64,000 bases of DNA from positions 2,132,658 through 2,196,657 of the forward strand of contig NZ_JH636435.1 of the NCBI RefSeq assembly GCF_000255655.1, written 5' to 3'. Below, piece by piece: positions 45,533-54,886 of this stretch (position 1 is its first letter; every line of letters begins with the position of its first letter). The stretch is from Schlesneria paludicola DSM 18645. GTDB taxonomy: Bacteria > Planctomycetota > Planctomycetia > Planctomycetales > Planctomycetaceae. The position numbers and the translations under genes are program-made. Under the pieces are notes generated by a model. The model was not told where the DNA came from, made no database searches, and saw only the letters and a program-made list of their open reading frames with translations.

Positions 45533-48186
45533 TTTGCTTCGGCGTCATCTGCCTTCGACTCACTCTGGGGCTTCTCATTCTGTTCTGCTTGAACCGGCTG
45601 TTCGCGAACGATTTTCAGCAGCAGTTTTTGAGCATCACGAAATCGCGGCGCGAATTCCAGTGCGGCCAGCACGTGCTGTTTCGCGCGCGGATCGCTTTTT
45701 TCGTGCAGCAGCTTGGCGAGGCGAAAATGTCCGTCAGCCGGATCATCCGGATCCATCAGCAGCCAGGCTTCCAACCCCTGGATGGCATCGTCTTTATCTC
45801 CCAACTTTTCACTCACCAGCGCCCGGGCTTTTTGAGCTTGCGGCAGCAATGGATTCACTTCGAGCAATCGTCGGACGCTTCTGGCCGCGCCAGGCCAGTC
45901 GCTGGCTGCCGTCTGCAGATCGATCAGGCGCAGCAGCGCCGCCTTCGCATCATCCGTACGTCCGACATAGTCTTCGAGCACACGTCGTTCGTCCGCCGTT
46001 TCATCCAGTTCCCGATGAATCGATGCCAGCATCAGATAAGCACTTTCGAAACCCGTTTGCTCGGGATAAAGTTCGATCATCTTGTGCAGAAATTTCTTGG
46101 CTTTGGCGAATTCACGCCGGCTGACCAATTGATCGGAGAGCATCGTCAGCCCCTGGATGCTGTTAGGGTGATCCTCCATCCAGTGCTCCAGCCGATCCGG
46201 ATCATCGTCATCTTTGATCGCGGAAAGATCGTACTGTTCCCAGTCGAGATCGGGAGCCAGACGCCGCGCCATCTCGATCGCGTAGTCATGGAATTCATGA
46301 TCGATCTGATCGAGCGATGCCGTGTGACGCACGATCGCATCTTCGACATGCAGGCCCGCGGCCAGATCGACAAAGATGTTTTTGATGGAATCCAGTCCAT
46401 ACTTCTCGATCAGATACTCGACCAGCAACGACGACTGGTAATACGCAAATTCGAGATCACCCGGTTTCTCGGGATGCAGAAACGTGCCACTTAAATCTCG
46501 TACGGATGCCAGACCACCGCCGAGGATTCGCTTACGACTTTTGGGGGTCATGCGTTGTCCCCACGTCCCTCCCGCCTGACGTTCCTCGTAAACGGAAATC
46601 CCTTCGCTCAACCAGCGCGGCATCCGATTGCGCGTCTTCTCCAGCGTCACCACATGACAAAACTCGTGCCACAACACGGACTGCCAGTTCGAAGGATTTT
46701 GTTTCTGCGTCGCGGGACTGTTGGCAATGACAACTTTTCCGAAGCAGACACCCAGATAGCCACCGGCTCCTGGCAGGCCGAATGCTCGGACGGCAAAGTC
46801 GTTCGAGTCGGCATAGATCTCGACTGTAATGACATCGTTCAGTTCGAGCCCATATTTCAGACACAGCGTTTGTTTGGCACGACGCAGCAAATCCAACACA
46901 TCCGCGCCGTAAATCGTGGCTTCATTGGCTTCCATCCTCACACGAAATTCGTCTGCTTCGACCATGGTGTATTTGGCCAATTGATCGTGTAAATTAGCCA
47001 TATTGAAGAGCTGCACGTCATAGGCATCGGCCTTGAGGGCCGCGGCGTTCAGTCTCCATCCTTCCTCATCCTGACCGAGACGCAGCAAGTCCTGAGCAAG
47101 CTGCACGCGCGCGGGCTGATAGCCGGGGGAGATGGCCAGCACGGAACGTTGCAGATCGGCACCTTCTGCGAATCGGTATTTTTGCGACAGCTTTTTGCCG
47201 ATCAGCCAATGGACCGCGGGGTTTTCAGACCAAGGCTTCAGCGCGCGACCACGAAACTCACGCTCATTCTCAAGGTCGTTGTCCAAATGGGCCATTACTG
47301 CATGCAATGCCCAGGCCTGGGGGTGCGAAGGGTTAATCTCAAGCACCTGATCCAGCAACTTCCCCGCCTCGGCATACTGTTCTGAATCAATGGCCCGCTC
47401 GGCCCGATAGAGCAGGGCAGGGGTGTGCCGCGGATTCAGCCGCAGTGACTCTGACAAATGATGGGCCGCCAGACGGGACTGGGCGGTTTCGATGCTGCGT
47501 GCCAGTCCAAAATGCAGATCGGCGTCGTTGGGATGGCTTTTCACGCCTTCTTCGAAGATCTCGGCCGCGACTGCGAAGTCTTTTTTCGAAAGCGCCAGTT
47601 CACCACTCGCCAGTGTCGCGCCGCGATGCTCGCGAGCAACCTTGAGCGCGCGATCGTAGAAGGTCTCGAGGACTTTTCGAGAGTCGGCACCGGTGGCCAC
47701 AGCGACCTTTCCGAGCGCCACGAGGCTCTCGGCATCACCGTCATAGCGCCAGGCGGCACGGCTGACAATATCACTAATTTCCGCCTGCCAGGTTTTTCCC
47801 TGGTCGACATGCTCCGAAAAGCAGGCGGGGTCGATCCCCGCTTGTCGCAATCGGATGCTCCACGCGTACCGGGTCAAACCGTTCGAGATCGTGTCGAAGG
47901 CCGCCTGATACTGTCCGGTCTGCATCTCGGCCTCGGCCTTGAACAGATACCAATCCTCGCCAAAGACGCGCTGCTGAATGGCCTGATCGGCGGTCTGAAT
48001 GCATTCGGCATACTTACCCGTGAGCAGGAGTTGACGGATTTCTTCAACATCCGCTGCGTCGGCCAAAGGCAGGCAAACCATTAATGCCATCGTCAGCACG
48101 AGACACGACAGGGCCTGGAAGCAAACCGACCGGTCTCTCTTGGTCAACGAATGGCCCGAATTGCCAGAACCTAAAACCCAACGCAT
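45529..48186 (-). CDS. TPR protein with HExxH metalloprotease domain
   Basis: The 885-residue protein begins at 48186 (GGGAGG precedes it; the frame is open to 48243). It has a signal peptide (SCLVLTMALMVCLPLADA near residues 27-45), about eight TPR-like units from residue 70 to 400 (AVAAEIFEEGVKSHPNDADL, YAEAGKLLDQVLEINPSHPQ), then a gluzincin-type metalloprotease domain with LWHEFCHVVTLE and downstream WLSEGISVYEE (HExxH zinc site plus distal Glu). More TPR-like units follow (residues 650-870). The tail is Glu-rich. It is first in a leftward operon with the DUF4159 protein and MoxR. The protease may act on cell-surface substrates; none is known. Confidence 0.88.
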   Translation of the reverse strand: MRWVLGSGNSGHSLTKRDRSVCFQALSCLVLTMALMVCLPLADAADVEEIRQLLLTGKYAECIQTADQAIQQRVFGEDWYLFKAEAEMQTGQYQAAFDTISNGLTRYAWSIRLRQAGIDPACFSEHVDQGKTWQAEISDIVSRAAWRYDGDAESLVALGKVAVATGADSRKVLETFYDRALKVAREHRGATLASGELALSKKDFAVAAEIFEEGVKSHPNDADLHFGLARSIETAQSRLAAHHLSESLRLNPRHTPALLYRAERAIDSEQYAEAGKLLDQVLEINPSHPQAWALHAVMAHLDNDLENEREFRGRALKPWSENPAVHWLIGKKLSQKYRFAEGADLQRSVLAISPGYQPARVQLAQDLLRLGQDEEGWRLNAAALKADAYDVQLFNMANLHDQLAKYTMVEADEFRVRMEANEATIYGADVLDLLRRAKQTLCLKYGLELNDVITVEIYADSNDFAVRAFGLPGAGGYLGVCFGKVVIANSPATQKQNPSNWQSVLWHEFCHVVTLEKTRNRMPRWLSEGISVYEERQAGGTWGQRMTPKSRKRILGGGLASVRDLSGTFLHPEKPGDLEFAYYQSSLLVEYLIEKYGLDSIKNIFVDLAAGLHVEDAIVRHTASLDQIDHEFHDYAIEMARRLAPDLDWEQYDLSAIKDDDDPDRLEHWMEDHPNSIQGLTMLSDQLVSRREFAKAKKFLHKMIELYPEQTGFESAYLMLASIHRELDETADERRVLEDYVGRTDDAKAALLRLIDLQTAASDWPGAARSVRRLLEVNPLLPQAQKARALVSEKLGDKDDAIQGLEAWLLMDPDDPADGHFRLAKLLHEKSDPRAKQHVLAALEFAPRFRDAQKLLLKIVREQPVQAEQNEKPQSESKADDAEAK

Positions 48187-48316
48187 GCACTCGCCTCCCA
48201 CGTGATCACACTCAGTATACCTGCCCGACAACGCGGGCGACATGACGAGAGCGCAATCGGAGGCAACAACTTTCGGCCGAACGAAGATCCATAAGTTCTC
48301 ACTGAAATGGAGACTC

Positions 48317-49102
48317 TCAGTGCTTGTCCTTCAACTTGTCCTTGAAGACCGCTCGGAACTTATCAATTTTCCGCCGGATCACGGCCGAGCAATAGGGATT
48401 TTCAGGATTGTCACGGAAGTAGTTCTGATGATACTCCTCACCAGGATAGAACTCTTTCAGGGGTGAAATCTCGGTGACAATCGGATCAGCAAACGCCTCG
48501 GACTTGTCGAGTCTTTGCTTGTACTCCTGCGCCAGTTCATGCTGTTTCTCATTGTGATAAAAAATCACCGAACGATACTGCGTTCCCTTGTCGGCGCCCT
48601 GTCGATTCAACGTGGTCGGATCGTGCGTTTTCCAGAAGACCTCAAGCAGGTCGACATACGAAACGACTTTCGGATCGTAAACAACGCGAATGACTTCGGC
48701 GTGGCCGGTCGTTCCCGTACACACCTGTTCGTAGGTCGGATTTTTGATCCGCCCGCCGCTATAGCCTGAAACGACGGACTTAACCCCTTTCAACTGCTGA
48801 AAGACCGCTTCGGTGCACCAGAAGCAACCAGATCCGAATGTCGCTTGTTCGAGTCCCTTTTCTGTCGGGTCGACCTCGTTTTGTTCCGTCGAGTTCTCTT
48901 TTGATGAATCCGCCATGCTCAATTTCCCTCCCGCAACCAGGATGCCGACAGCGAACAGAGAAAAGAACAGCGAGCGAGCCCCGACCGACCTACGCAAGCG
49001 TTCGACCCAATCGCTGGCTGACGCGACGACATACATGAATTGCCCTTTCACAAGAAACATGCTCGACCGCTTCGTTGATGTCATCAGATCGTGCTCTGAC
49101 AT
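48317..49102 (-). CDS. msrA: Peptide methionine sulfoxide reductase MsrA, membrane-anchored or exported form
   Basis: MsrA reduces the S-epimer of methionine sulfoxide in proteins, using thioredoxin-type reductants. The core begins around residue 85 with FGSGCFWCTEAVFQQLKGV, whose Cys is the nucleophile, and continues with VVSGYSGG, VIRVVYDP, FWKTHDPTTLNRQGADKGTQ and YHQNYFRDNP. Recycling Cys at the C-terminus may be in NPYCSAVIRRKI. The 261-residue length is longer than the usual 170-220: about 80 residues are added, with a hydrophobic segment (SLFFSLFAVGILVAGGKLSM) that should act as signal or membrane anchor. The start at 49102 follows GAGGTG. Repair of periplasmic or membrane proteins is therefore likely. 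Confidence 0.93.
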   Translation of the reverse strand: MSEHDLMTSTKRSSMFLVKGQFMYVVASASDWVERLRRSVGARSLFFSLFAVGILVAGGKLSMADSSKENSTEQNEVDPTEKGLEQATFGSGCFWCTEAVFQQLKGVKSVVSGYSGGRIKNPTYEQVCTGTTGHAEVIRVVYDPKVVSYVDLLEVFWKTHDPTTLNRQGADKGTQYRSVIFYHNEKQHELAQEYKQRLDKSEAFADPIVTEISPLKEFYPGEEYHQNYFRDNPENPYCSAVIRRKIDKFRAVFKDKLKDKH

Positions 49103-49592
49103 TGCATCACCTCGGCAGATCACCAGACCATTCCCTGTTCGACAGACGAAGGCGACAATAGGTTCTCACAAATCAATTGACAACCGCGTCACGGGCAGCG
49201 CGTGCGACGCAATCCTTCCAGAATATCCGCTCGCCCATTCCTGTCACCATGAGTTTCGCTGGTTTTCAGGAAAGTTATATTCCGTCCGCGCCAGATTTCC
49301 TCTCGATTCTTAGAAAGAAATCTCGCCGAATTGTACATTTCTGTCTGACATCGCCACACTCATTCGACAATGACAATCCGTCACAGTTCTCGGGGCGGGG
49401 GGATAGACGCATTTTCACCTCAGAGGGGCGTGACAGCGTGCGCCGTTTTTGCAACAAAGTCACGACGTGCCGATAAACATACGCCAGTCCTCACCCTGTG
49501 AATGGTGATTACCAGCCATTTGTTCGATGGTCCTCAAGAAAGCTCAGGTCATCGAAAGGCCGTCGTTGGCCTCTTGCGCCAAGGAGTAATTG
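49103..49592. other. Divergent intergenic region, no recognised gene
   Basis: The 490 bases hold the leaders of msrA (leftward) and the ABC-2 permease (rightward). Frames on both strands lack binding sites. No repeat or hairpin stands out. Confidence 0.45.
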
Positions 49593-51122
49593 ATGTTTCC
49601 TGGAGTTCTCGCACTGCTGGAACGTTCGTTGCGGATCGACGCTCGCGCTTGGGAACCACATGTCGCGCGTTTTGGACTTGCGGCGGCGATCTATATCGCG
49701 GTCATCACCGCATCCCAAACGAGCATCTTTTTCGGAGCCCCCGGACTGCGATTCTTTCGCAACATCGTCTATTTGGATCTGTTTTTCATCACCCTGCTCG
49801 GCATTACGTTTTTCTCGACCTCAATTACGGAAGAGCGGGAAGAAGACACACTGGGATTGATGCTGATGGCGGGAATCAGTCCCGTGGGAATCCTGCTGGG
49901 GAAATCGGGCGGCCGGCTCTTCCAGGCCTTCCTGCTGTTGGCCATTCAATATCCGTTCATGCTGCTGGCCGTCACTCTCGGCGGCATCACCAAGTCCCAG
50001 ATCAGCCATACCTATGTTGCGATCCTGGCTTACTTGGTGCTGCTGGCCGGCGTGGGATTGTTCTGTTCGACGATCTCACGAAGGAACCGCACGGCGTCTG
50101 CGCGCTTGTTGGTTGTCGTGCTGCTGCATTGGCTACTGCCGGTGGTTTGCCACGAAATGCTGCGAAGGGTCCCGACGCTTGGTACTCACACTTCCGCAAC
50201 CCTGGGCTGGATCGGCCAAACCTGCATTTTCTTCGAAATTGGGGCATCAATCACGGCCGCCACGAACGAGACGATTTGGACTCCTCAAGTCGTGACGAAT
50301 CTGGCGCTCGGCATGACAGGTTTCGTGGCGTCTTGGCTTTGTTTCGGCCTGACGGCGCGAGACCCTGCGTCCGAAGCTCAATCTCGAGGCCTCGTTGCCA
50401 GGTCGCTGTTTCGTGGCAAACTTTTTGCGCCGGGCGCCATTTGGAGCAATCCCATCGCCTGGAAAGATTTCTATTTCGTGACGGGGGGCAGGGCTGCGTT
50501 TCTGATTCGAGTTGCCGGCTACGTCTTGTTGTATTTACTGATTGATTTGGCAACGCCGACGTCAAATGGAATCCAAAGCCAGGGGGATTCGCGATTCAGC
50601 ACAGGACTTTATTTGGCGCTCCTGATGTTTCTGACGCCGATCGATGCTGCCTGGCTGATTTCACGATCGCTTGCCGATGAAAGGCGATCTCAAACATTGG
50701 CACCGCTGATGTTGCTTCCGATCTCGAGTGGCCAGATTCTGTACTCGAAAATCATGGGAACGCTCATCGGCTGGCTTCCCGGAATCGGGTGCCTGATTTT
50801 GGGAATCTTCCTTCTTCCGGATGGAACCGCCTGCGTCTACGAATTCTTTCGACATCCTGCGCCGCCGACTCTGATCGTCACACACCTGATCCTGCTTCCT
50901 CATTTGGCGGCGTTGATGGCGATGTTCGTTCGGTGGGGAGCACTGGCAATTGGAATCGGCCTGACAATCGGTTCCTTGATTCTCACCGTCTGCGCATTTG
51001 GAACGTTTGGAATTTCACAACAATCTCCCGTGGTGTTCCTGACATGTGGCGGAATCCTGGTTCTTTGCGGAATGTGCCACATCGGCATCCACCTGCGAAC
51101 GGATGCACTGGCTAGTCGCTGA
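49593..51122 (+). CDS. ABC-2 type transporter permease
   Basis: The 509-residue membrane protein has about twelve hydrophobic segments in two halves, each with a soluble linker. The first half includes NIVYLDLFFITLLGITFFST, then SITEEREEDTLGLMLMAGIS, a stretch typical of ABC-2 permeases (the EE..TL..L....S region). The second half repeats it with SLADERRSQTLAPLMLLPIS. AAGGAG lies six bases before the ATG at 49593, which is preferred over the TTG at 49590. No ATPase gene is adjacent, so the partner must be elsewhere. Substrate is unknown. Confidence 0.83.
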   Translation: MFPGVLALLERSLRIDARAWEPHVARFGLAAAIYIAVITASQTSIFFGAPGLRFFRNIVYLDLFFITLLGITFFSTSITEEREEDTLGLMLMAGISPVGILLGKSGGRLFQAFLLLAIQYPFMLLAVTLGGITKSQISHTYVAILAYLVLLAGVGLFCSTISRRNRTASARLLVVVLLHWLLPVVCHEMLRRVPTLGTHTSATLGWIGQTCIFFEIGASITAATNETIWTPQVVTNLALGMTGFVASWLCFGLTARDPASEAQSRGLVARSLFRGKLFAPGAIWSNPIAWKDFYFVTGGRAAFLIRVAGYVLLYLLIDLATPTSNGIQSQGDSRFSTGLYLALLMFLTPIDAAWLISRSLADERRSQTLAPLMLLPISSGQILYSKIMGTLIGWLPGIGCLILGIFLLPDGTACVYEFFRHPAPPTLIVTHLILLPHLAALMAMFVRWGALAIGIGLTIGSLILTVCAFGTFGISQQSPVVFLTCGGILVLCGMCHIGIHLRTDALASR

Positions 51123-51208
51123 CATTCTGTCAAATTCGCGGCGAAATAATTCTTGGCGGTAGCGCAGGCTGCCGCGTGATCGCGCATCGATTCGGACGAT
51201 CGACGACC

Positions 51209-51254
51209 GAAAAAAAAGAACCGTCAGCGAGTTTTGTCACACGCGCTGACGGTT
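51209..51254 (-). terminator. Intrinsic terminator after the type III polyketide synthase gene
   Basis: Reading leftward, the 11-base stem AACCGTCAGCG / CGCTGACGGTT (51219-51229 and 51244-51254, 14-base loop) is followed by TTCTTTTTTTTCGG. It lies 40 bases after the synthase stop, the classic layout of a Rho-independent terminator. Confidence 0.85.
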
Positions 51255-51293
51255 GTAAACTTCTTCTCAGGACGTTGCCTGCTGTACCAGACG

Positions 51294-52406
51294 TTAGACG
51301 TCAGAATTAAGTAGCATCGTTTCGATCGTCAGGCCAGGTCCGAAACCCACGGCCACAACGGGTCCGCGTCGCGTTTCGGCCTGCAGACGGTTCAGCAGAA
51401 ACAGAATCGTGGCCGAAGACATGTTTCCATACTGCGCGAGAATTTCACGAGCCGGAGCCACGTCGTCGCTGGAGATATCGAGAGCGGCCAGGCAGGAATC
51501 GAGAATTCGCGGTCCGCCGGGATGAATGGCCCATTGCTTGACGTCGCCAATCGTAAGTCCCTCCTTTGCGAGGAACGACTTCATCCAGCTTTCGAGATGC
51601 TTTTCGATCAGACCTGGAACTTTTTGTGACAATGTCATTTCAAAGCCATGATCTCCGATCCGCCAGCTCATCGCGTTCAGCGTATCGGGCATCAGGTACG
51701 AACCATTGCGAATCAGCTTAAACTTCGCCTGCAAGGGATTCGTGTCGGTCTTGTCTGCTCGACAAACCACTGCGGCGGAACCGTCCGCGAACAAGGCGTT
51801 CGCAATGACCTTTTCGGTCGACCAGCCGTAGTGATGGTGCAAGCTGCAAAGCTCGACAGAACACATCAAGACGACGGCCTTTGGATCCGCTTCGACATAC
51901 GACTTGGCCACACGCAGACCGTTAAACGATCCGTGACAGCCCATGAATCCGACGTGGGTGCGTTGTGTTTCCGGCGAGAGCCCCAGGTGTTGAATCAAGC
52001 CGATATCAAAACCGGGTGCGTGGAACCCGCTGCAAGACACTGTGACAAGATGGGTAATTTCGCTGACATCCTGGTCGGCATGTGCCAGCGCGGTCTCGCA
52101 GGACTCCATGGCAAGCGCCAGTGAACATTCTTCAAATTTTTCCATCCGAGCCCGGGTGGAGGGTCCGCGGTCATCGTCATGGCTGCGGGGTGCATAGAAC
52201 CCATCCACCACATCTTGAATCGCCACGGCCTCTTCCAGCAAGACGGTGCTTCGCTGATTGACGCCCGCACCCTGGTAGATCATCTCCATCACGCGACGCT
52301 GTTCATCAGAATCACAGCAAAGTTGGTGTGTCGCTTCGTACGCTGCCGTCTGCGAAACCGTACCTGCAGGAACCGCTGTTCCCATCCCCGTAATCAGCAT
52401 TGTCAT
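51294..52406 (-). CDS. Type III polyketide synthase (chalcone/stilbene synthase family)
   Basis: The 370-residue enzyme joins acyl-CoA starters with malonyl-CoA in a homodimer without carrier protein. The catalytic triad is visible: Cys in GFMGCHGSFNGLRVAK (near residue 155), His in WAIHPGGPRILD (near 290) and Asn in AQYGNMSSATILF (near 325). The start at 52406 follows AAAGG; 52400 (MLITGM) is also possible. Length is typical. It stands alone: no methyltransferase, oxidoreductase or transporter gene is beside it. The product is unknown; bacterial members make alkyl-resorcinols, pyrones or naphthols. Confidence 0.92.
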   Translation of the reverse strand: MTMLITGMGTAVPAGTVSQTAAYEATHQLCCDSDEQRRVMEMIYQGAGVNQRSTVLLEEAVAIQDVVDGFYAPRSHDDDRGPSTRARMEKFEECSLALAMESCETALAHADQDVSEITHLVTVSCSGFHAPGFDIGLIQHLGLSPETQRTHVGFMGCHGSFNGLRVAKSYVEADPKAVVLMCSVELCSLHHHYGWSTEKVIANALFADGSAAVVCRADKTDTNPLQAKFKLIRNGSYLMPDTLNAMSWRIGDHGFEMTLSQKVPGLIEKHLESWMKSFLAKEGLTIGDVKQWAIHPGGPRILDSCLAALDISSDDVAPAREILAQYGNMSSATILFLLNRLQAETRRGPVVAVGFGPGLTIETMLLNSDV

Positions 52407-52722
52407 GTTCAGATGCCTTTGTCGTCGGCCCCAGGGCCGATTCACTTCGATCAATCCGTTCGTCACATCGTTTGAAACAGCGGTCCGAAGATCATCGGAT
52501 AAAAAATGCCGGTTTCATTGGAAAAAGAAAGCCAGCAATCCTAAACCGAAGTCGGCTCGGACTTGCCAGCTTGCTTCACTGCGATTTGTGTCGAAATCGA
52601 AGCGACACTCGTGCAGCGCATCACCCTCTATGGTTCCTCGATTATTGCAGGAAACACTCAAGAGGGGAGTGTGACGTTCCAGACATCTTGCCGATTTCAC
52701 AGCAAAATTTCCATACCAGCCC
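52407..52722. other. Intergenic region, no recognised gene
   Basis: The leader of the polyketide synthase lies here, with the 3' side of the leftward DUF883-like gene. Nothing else was supported. Confidence 0.4.
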
Positions 52723-53136
52723 TCACGATCGATGATAAAGTGTGCGGGCCAACATGAATCCAAGGCCAATTCCGGCGAGTACGGCTGGGATTGGATTCCT
52801 CTTGATCAGATTTGCGAGGTCCGCTTCCAGCCCCCCGAATCCTTCCTCTTGAACATATGCACCGGTACTACGAAGCGATTCGGCGAGACTGGCAGAGGCG
52901 TCCCCAGCGGCCTTGAACTGTCCGCCGACCGCCGCGGTCGCGTCTTCGGCACGCTGATTCAGGTAATTTCCCGCTTCTTCTGCTCGTTTCGAAGCATCTG
53001 CCATGAACTCCTGAGCCCGTTGCCCCACCGTTTCCGTCGCGGATTTCACGCTTTCATATGCGGATGATGCGGCCTGACTGGCCTGGTTCCCCAAATCCTG
53101 AATTCGATTCTTCAGACTCCCCTTGGCTTCGACCAT
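52723..53136 (-). CDS. DUF883/ElaB-YqjD-like small protein
   Basis: The 137-residue protein starts at 53136; GGAGGAG sits upstream and the longer frame to 53280 lacks a binding site. Residues about 5-100 are Ala-rich, charged and heptad-like (NQASQAASSAYESVKSATET, ADASKRAEEAGNYLNQRAED), forming amphipathic helices. The C-terminus reads IKRNPIPAVLAGIGLGFMLA, a single membrane segment preceded by the RNPIPAVL stretch seen in ElaB/YqjD/DUF883 proteins. Such proteins bind ribosomes or membranes in stationary phase. An upstream -24/-12 element suggests sigma-54 control. Confidence 0.8.
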   Translation of the reverse strand: MVEAKGSLKNRIQDLGNQASQAASSAYESVKSATETVGQRAQEFMADASKRAEEAGNYLNQRAEDATAAVGGQFKAAGDASASLAESLRSTGAYVQEEGFGGLEADLANLIKRNPIPAVLAGIGLGFMLARTLYHRS

Positions 53137-53715
53137 GATGACACTCCTCCAAAAATTGGCGTCCCCTAATCCGAGACTTGATATGACGAACATGAGGATC
53201 CAATCGGACGAATAAATTCGACGTGATTGGAATGAACGAACGCCGAAAAAAATCCGCAAATGATATGCCGTGCGTCCCAACGCACTCGCGAAAATGTATA
53301 CACATGTTCACAATCACTCAATTCGGGGCACCGATCCGCTTCCAACAGCCATTTGTCTCGCAAGCCTCAAATGCGAGCAACCCAATTCGTTGGCGCAGAA
53401 TTCAATCCGGCCGAAGTCGACGCAGCCAGCACGAAATCCGTTTGGAAATCGGCGTCTCATCACGACATCCCAGCGACTGACAATCCCAGAGACCGGCGAA
53501 CAGATTCCGCCAAGTGACGACGCCGAATCAAACCTGGTGAAAGCAAGACCAACCGAACGTCCGATGCGGTCACGAGGTCTTGGAAGGATTCAAGGCGCAC
53601 ATCGAACGAAGAACCGTCAAAATCAAAAGCGCCCCGCGCAAGCGGATGACTCTTTCAAGAACTCCAGAGAGTCGACTGCGTTTTTTAACCTGAGCATGGG
53701 ATCGAGGCCGCTCAC
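53137..53715. other. Intergenic region with a sigma-54-like element
   Basis: Apart from the candidate promoter at 53256-53270 for the DUF883-like gene, this 579-base stretch has no gene, repeat or hairpin that I can support. Frames crossing it are shadows with no binding sites. Confidence 0.45.
53256..53270 (-). promoter_or_regulatory. Candidate sigma-54 (-24/-12) promoter of the DUF883-like gene
   Basis: Read on the minus strand the site is CGGCATATCATTTGC, with GG and GC separated by exactly ten bases as needed for RpoN. It differs from TGGCACGNNNNTTGC at three of eleven fixed positions. It lies 120-134 bases before the start codon. Confidence 0.5.
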
Positions 53716-54018
53716 TCACGCTTCGATCATCTCATTGTGAATACTGGTCTCCAACATCTGCACCAGGAGCCCGCGATCCAGAATCAACAGATCCGTCGAA
53801 CTGATACTGAACGCGATCAACGAAGGAAGATCCGCAACGGCCAGACGAACGGTTCGAATTCCGTGCTCGTCCACTGCAGACCAGATCGGGCGACAACAAC
53901 TGCCCAGAATGTCGCGAACGAAGCTCACCACTTCATCCTCAATCGAGCGGAGCACCGCAACTTCGTCTGCTGAGAGACGGGCATACCACACGCGATTGCT
54001 TTCGGTCCACATTGCCAT
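53716..54018 (-). CDS. Small conserved-looking protein of unknown function
   Basis: The protein has 100 residues. The start at 54018 (MAMWTESN) follows AGGGGATATT; the frame is open to 54054. The sequence has RVWYARLSADEVAVLRSIED and a beta-type stretch (GIRTVRLAVADLPSLIAFSI). No domain, signal or membrane segment was recognised. It sits alone between stress-type genes. It could be a real gene because of its good binding site and codon bias. Confidence 0.55.
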   Translation of the reverse strand: MAMWTESNRVWYARLSADEVAVLRSIEDEVVSFVRDILGSCCRPIWSAVDEHGIRTVRLAVADLPSLIAFSISSTDLLILDRGLLVQMLETSIHNEMIEA

Positions 54019-54465
54019 TTTGAATATCCCCTGAGGTTCTATCAGATAGACCATTCGATCCCCGTGGCCGACAAATGGTCATAATCGATTCTGTCGACCT
54101 GTCAATCAAAAAAATTGTATTCTGCGCACATTGAACATTCTGACCCGCGACAATAAGCACGATTCTCACAGATCGGCCCCAAGATTTGATGAAGGGCGAC
54201 GACTTGAGTCGTATCCCGGCCACCAACGGCTTTTGTCACGACGAAAAATACGAGGCGAGCGGCCGGGGCGGGACCAGAGCGATGCTGGAAACCCTTGGGT
54301 TCGGCAAAGCGTTCCAACCCAGGCCACCCGAAGAGTTCGGTACGACAAAACACAACGCTGTTTGATCACCCACCGGGTCGACTGACGAGCGAGCAAACGG
54401 TTGCCATCGTACCGAGACCAATCCGTTGCGGATCAATGATCCGCTTAAGCGTTGTACGGCCAACA
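54019..54465. other. Intergenic region, no recognised gene
   Basis: The leader of the small gene at 53716-54018 and the 3' side of the LEA-like gene lie here. Crossing frames have no binding sites. No repeat was seen. Confidence 0.4.
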
Positions 54466-54627
54466 CTATTGGCCCGCCTTCTTGACTCGCTCACCGGCCT
54501 GCTTCAGGGCTTCACCCGTCTTTTGGGCGGCTTGACTCGCCCCTTTCGCAACCTTGTCCGTCGCGTTTTTGGCCGCTTCAGCGGCTTTGTCGATCGTGTT
54601 CTTGACAGTCTTGGCGGCATCCGTCAT
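54466..54627 (-). CDS. LEA/apolipoprotein-like small amphipathic protein
   Basis: The 53-residue protein starts at 54627 (MTDAAKTVKN), with AAAGGAGA upstream. It is almost entirely Ala, Lys, Thr, Asp and Glu in heptad-like repeats: KNTIDKAAEAAKNATDKVAK, GASQAAQKTGEALKQAGERV. This is the composition of LEA group 3-like or apolipoprotein-like stress proteins, which shield membranes or proteins on drying. No membrane segment is seen. A sigma-54-like element lies 52-66 bases upstream. Confidence 0.7.
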   Translation of the reverse strand: MTDAAKTVKNTIDKAAEAAKNATDKVAKGASQAAQKTGEALKQAGERVKKAGQ

Positions 54628-54678
54628 CGCATTCTCCTTTGTAAGTTTGGGATCGTAAAAGGGGCATCCCACTCGAAA

Positions 54679-54693
54679 GCACGATGCGTGCCA
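54679..54693 (-). promoter_or_regulatory. Candidate sigma-54 promoter of the LEA-like gene
   Basis: Minus-strand reading gives TGGCACGCATCGTGC followed by T. This matches TGGCACGNNNNTTGCT except for one base (G for T in TTGC), and GG and GC are ten bases apart. It is the best match of the set and lies 52-66 bases before the ATG. Confidence 0.6.
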
Positions 54694-54886
54694 AACGACG
54701 AGCCGTTTGCCCCCGTTTTTTGATAATTCGCGCGATGGAATAAGAGATTGCAGGCCAAATCAGAGATCGTGCATCTGGACTCATTCGTAACGCGGATAAA
54801 ATGGCGATGATGACGACATCGCATCCGATCGGTTGTGATGACCGACCGTGACAGATCCAGTCCACCCAAAACGGAAGACTGCTGCC

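Noticed and set aside
49502-50545. 347-codon frame overlapping the ABC-2 permease in another frame
   Set aside because: Arg/His/Gly-rich frame-shifted shadow; the permease has AAGGAG and membrane segments.
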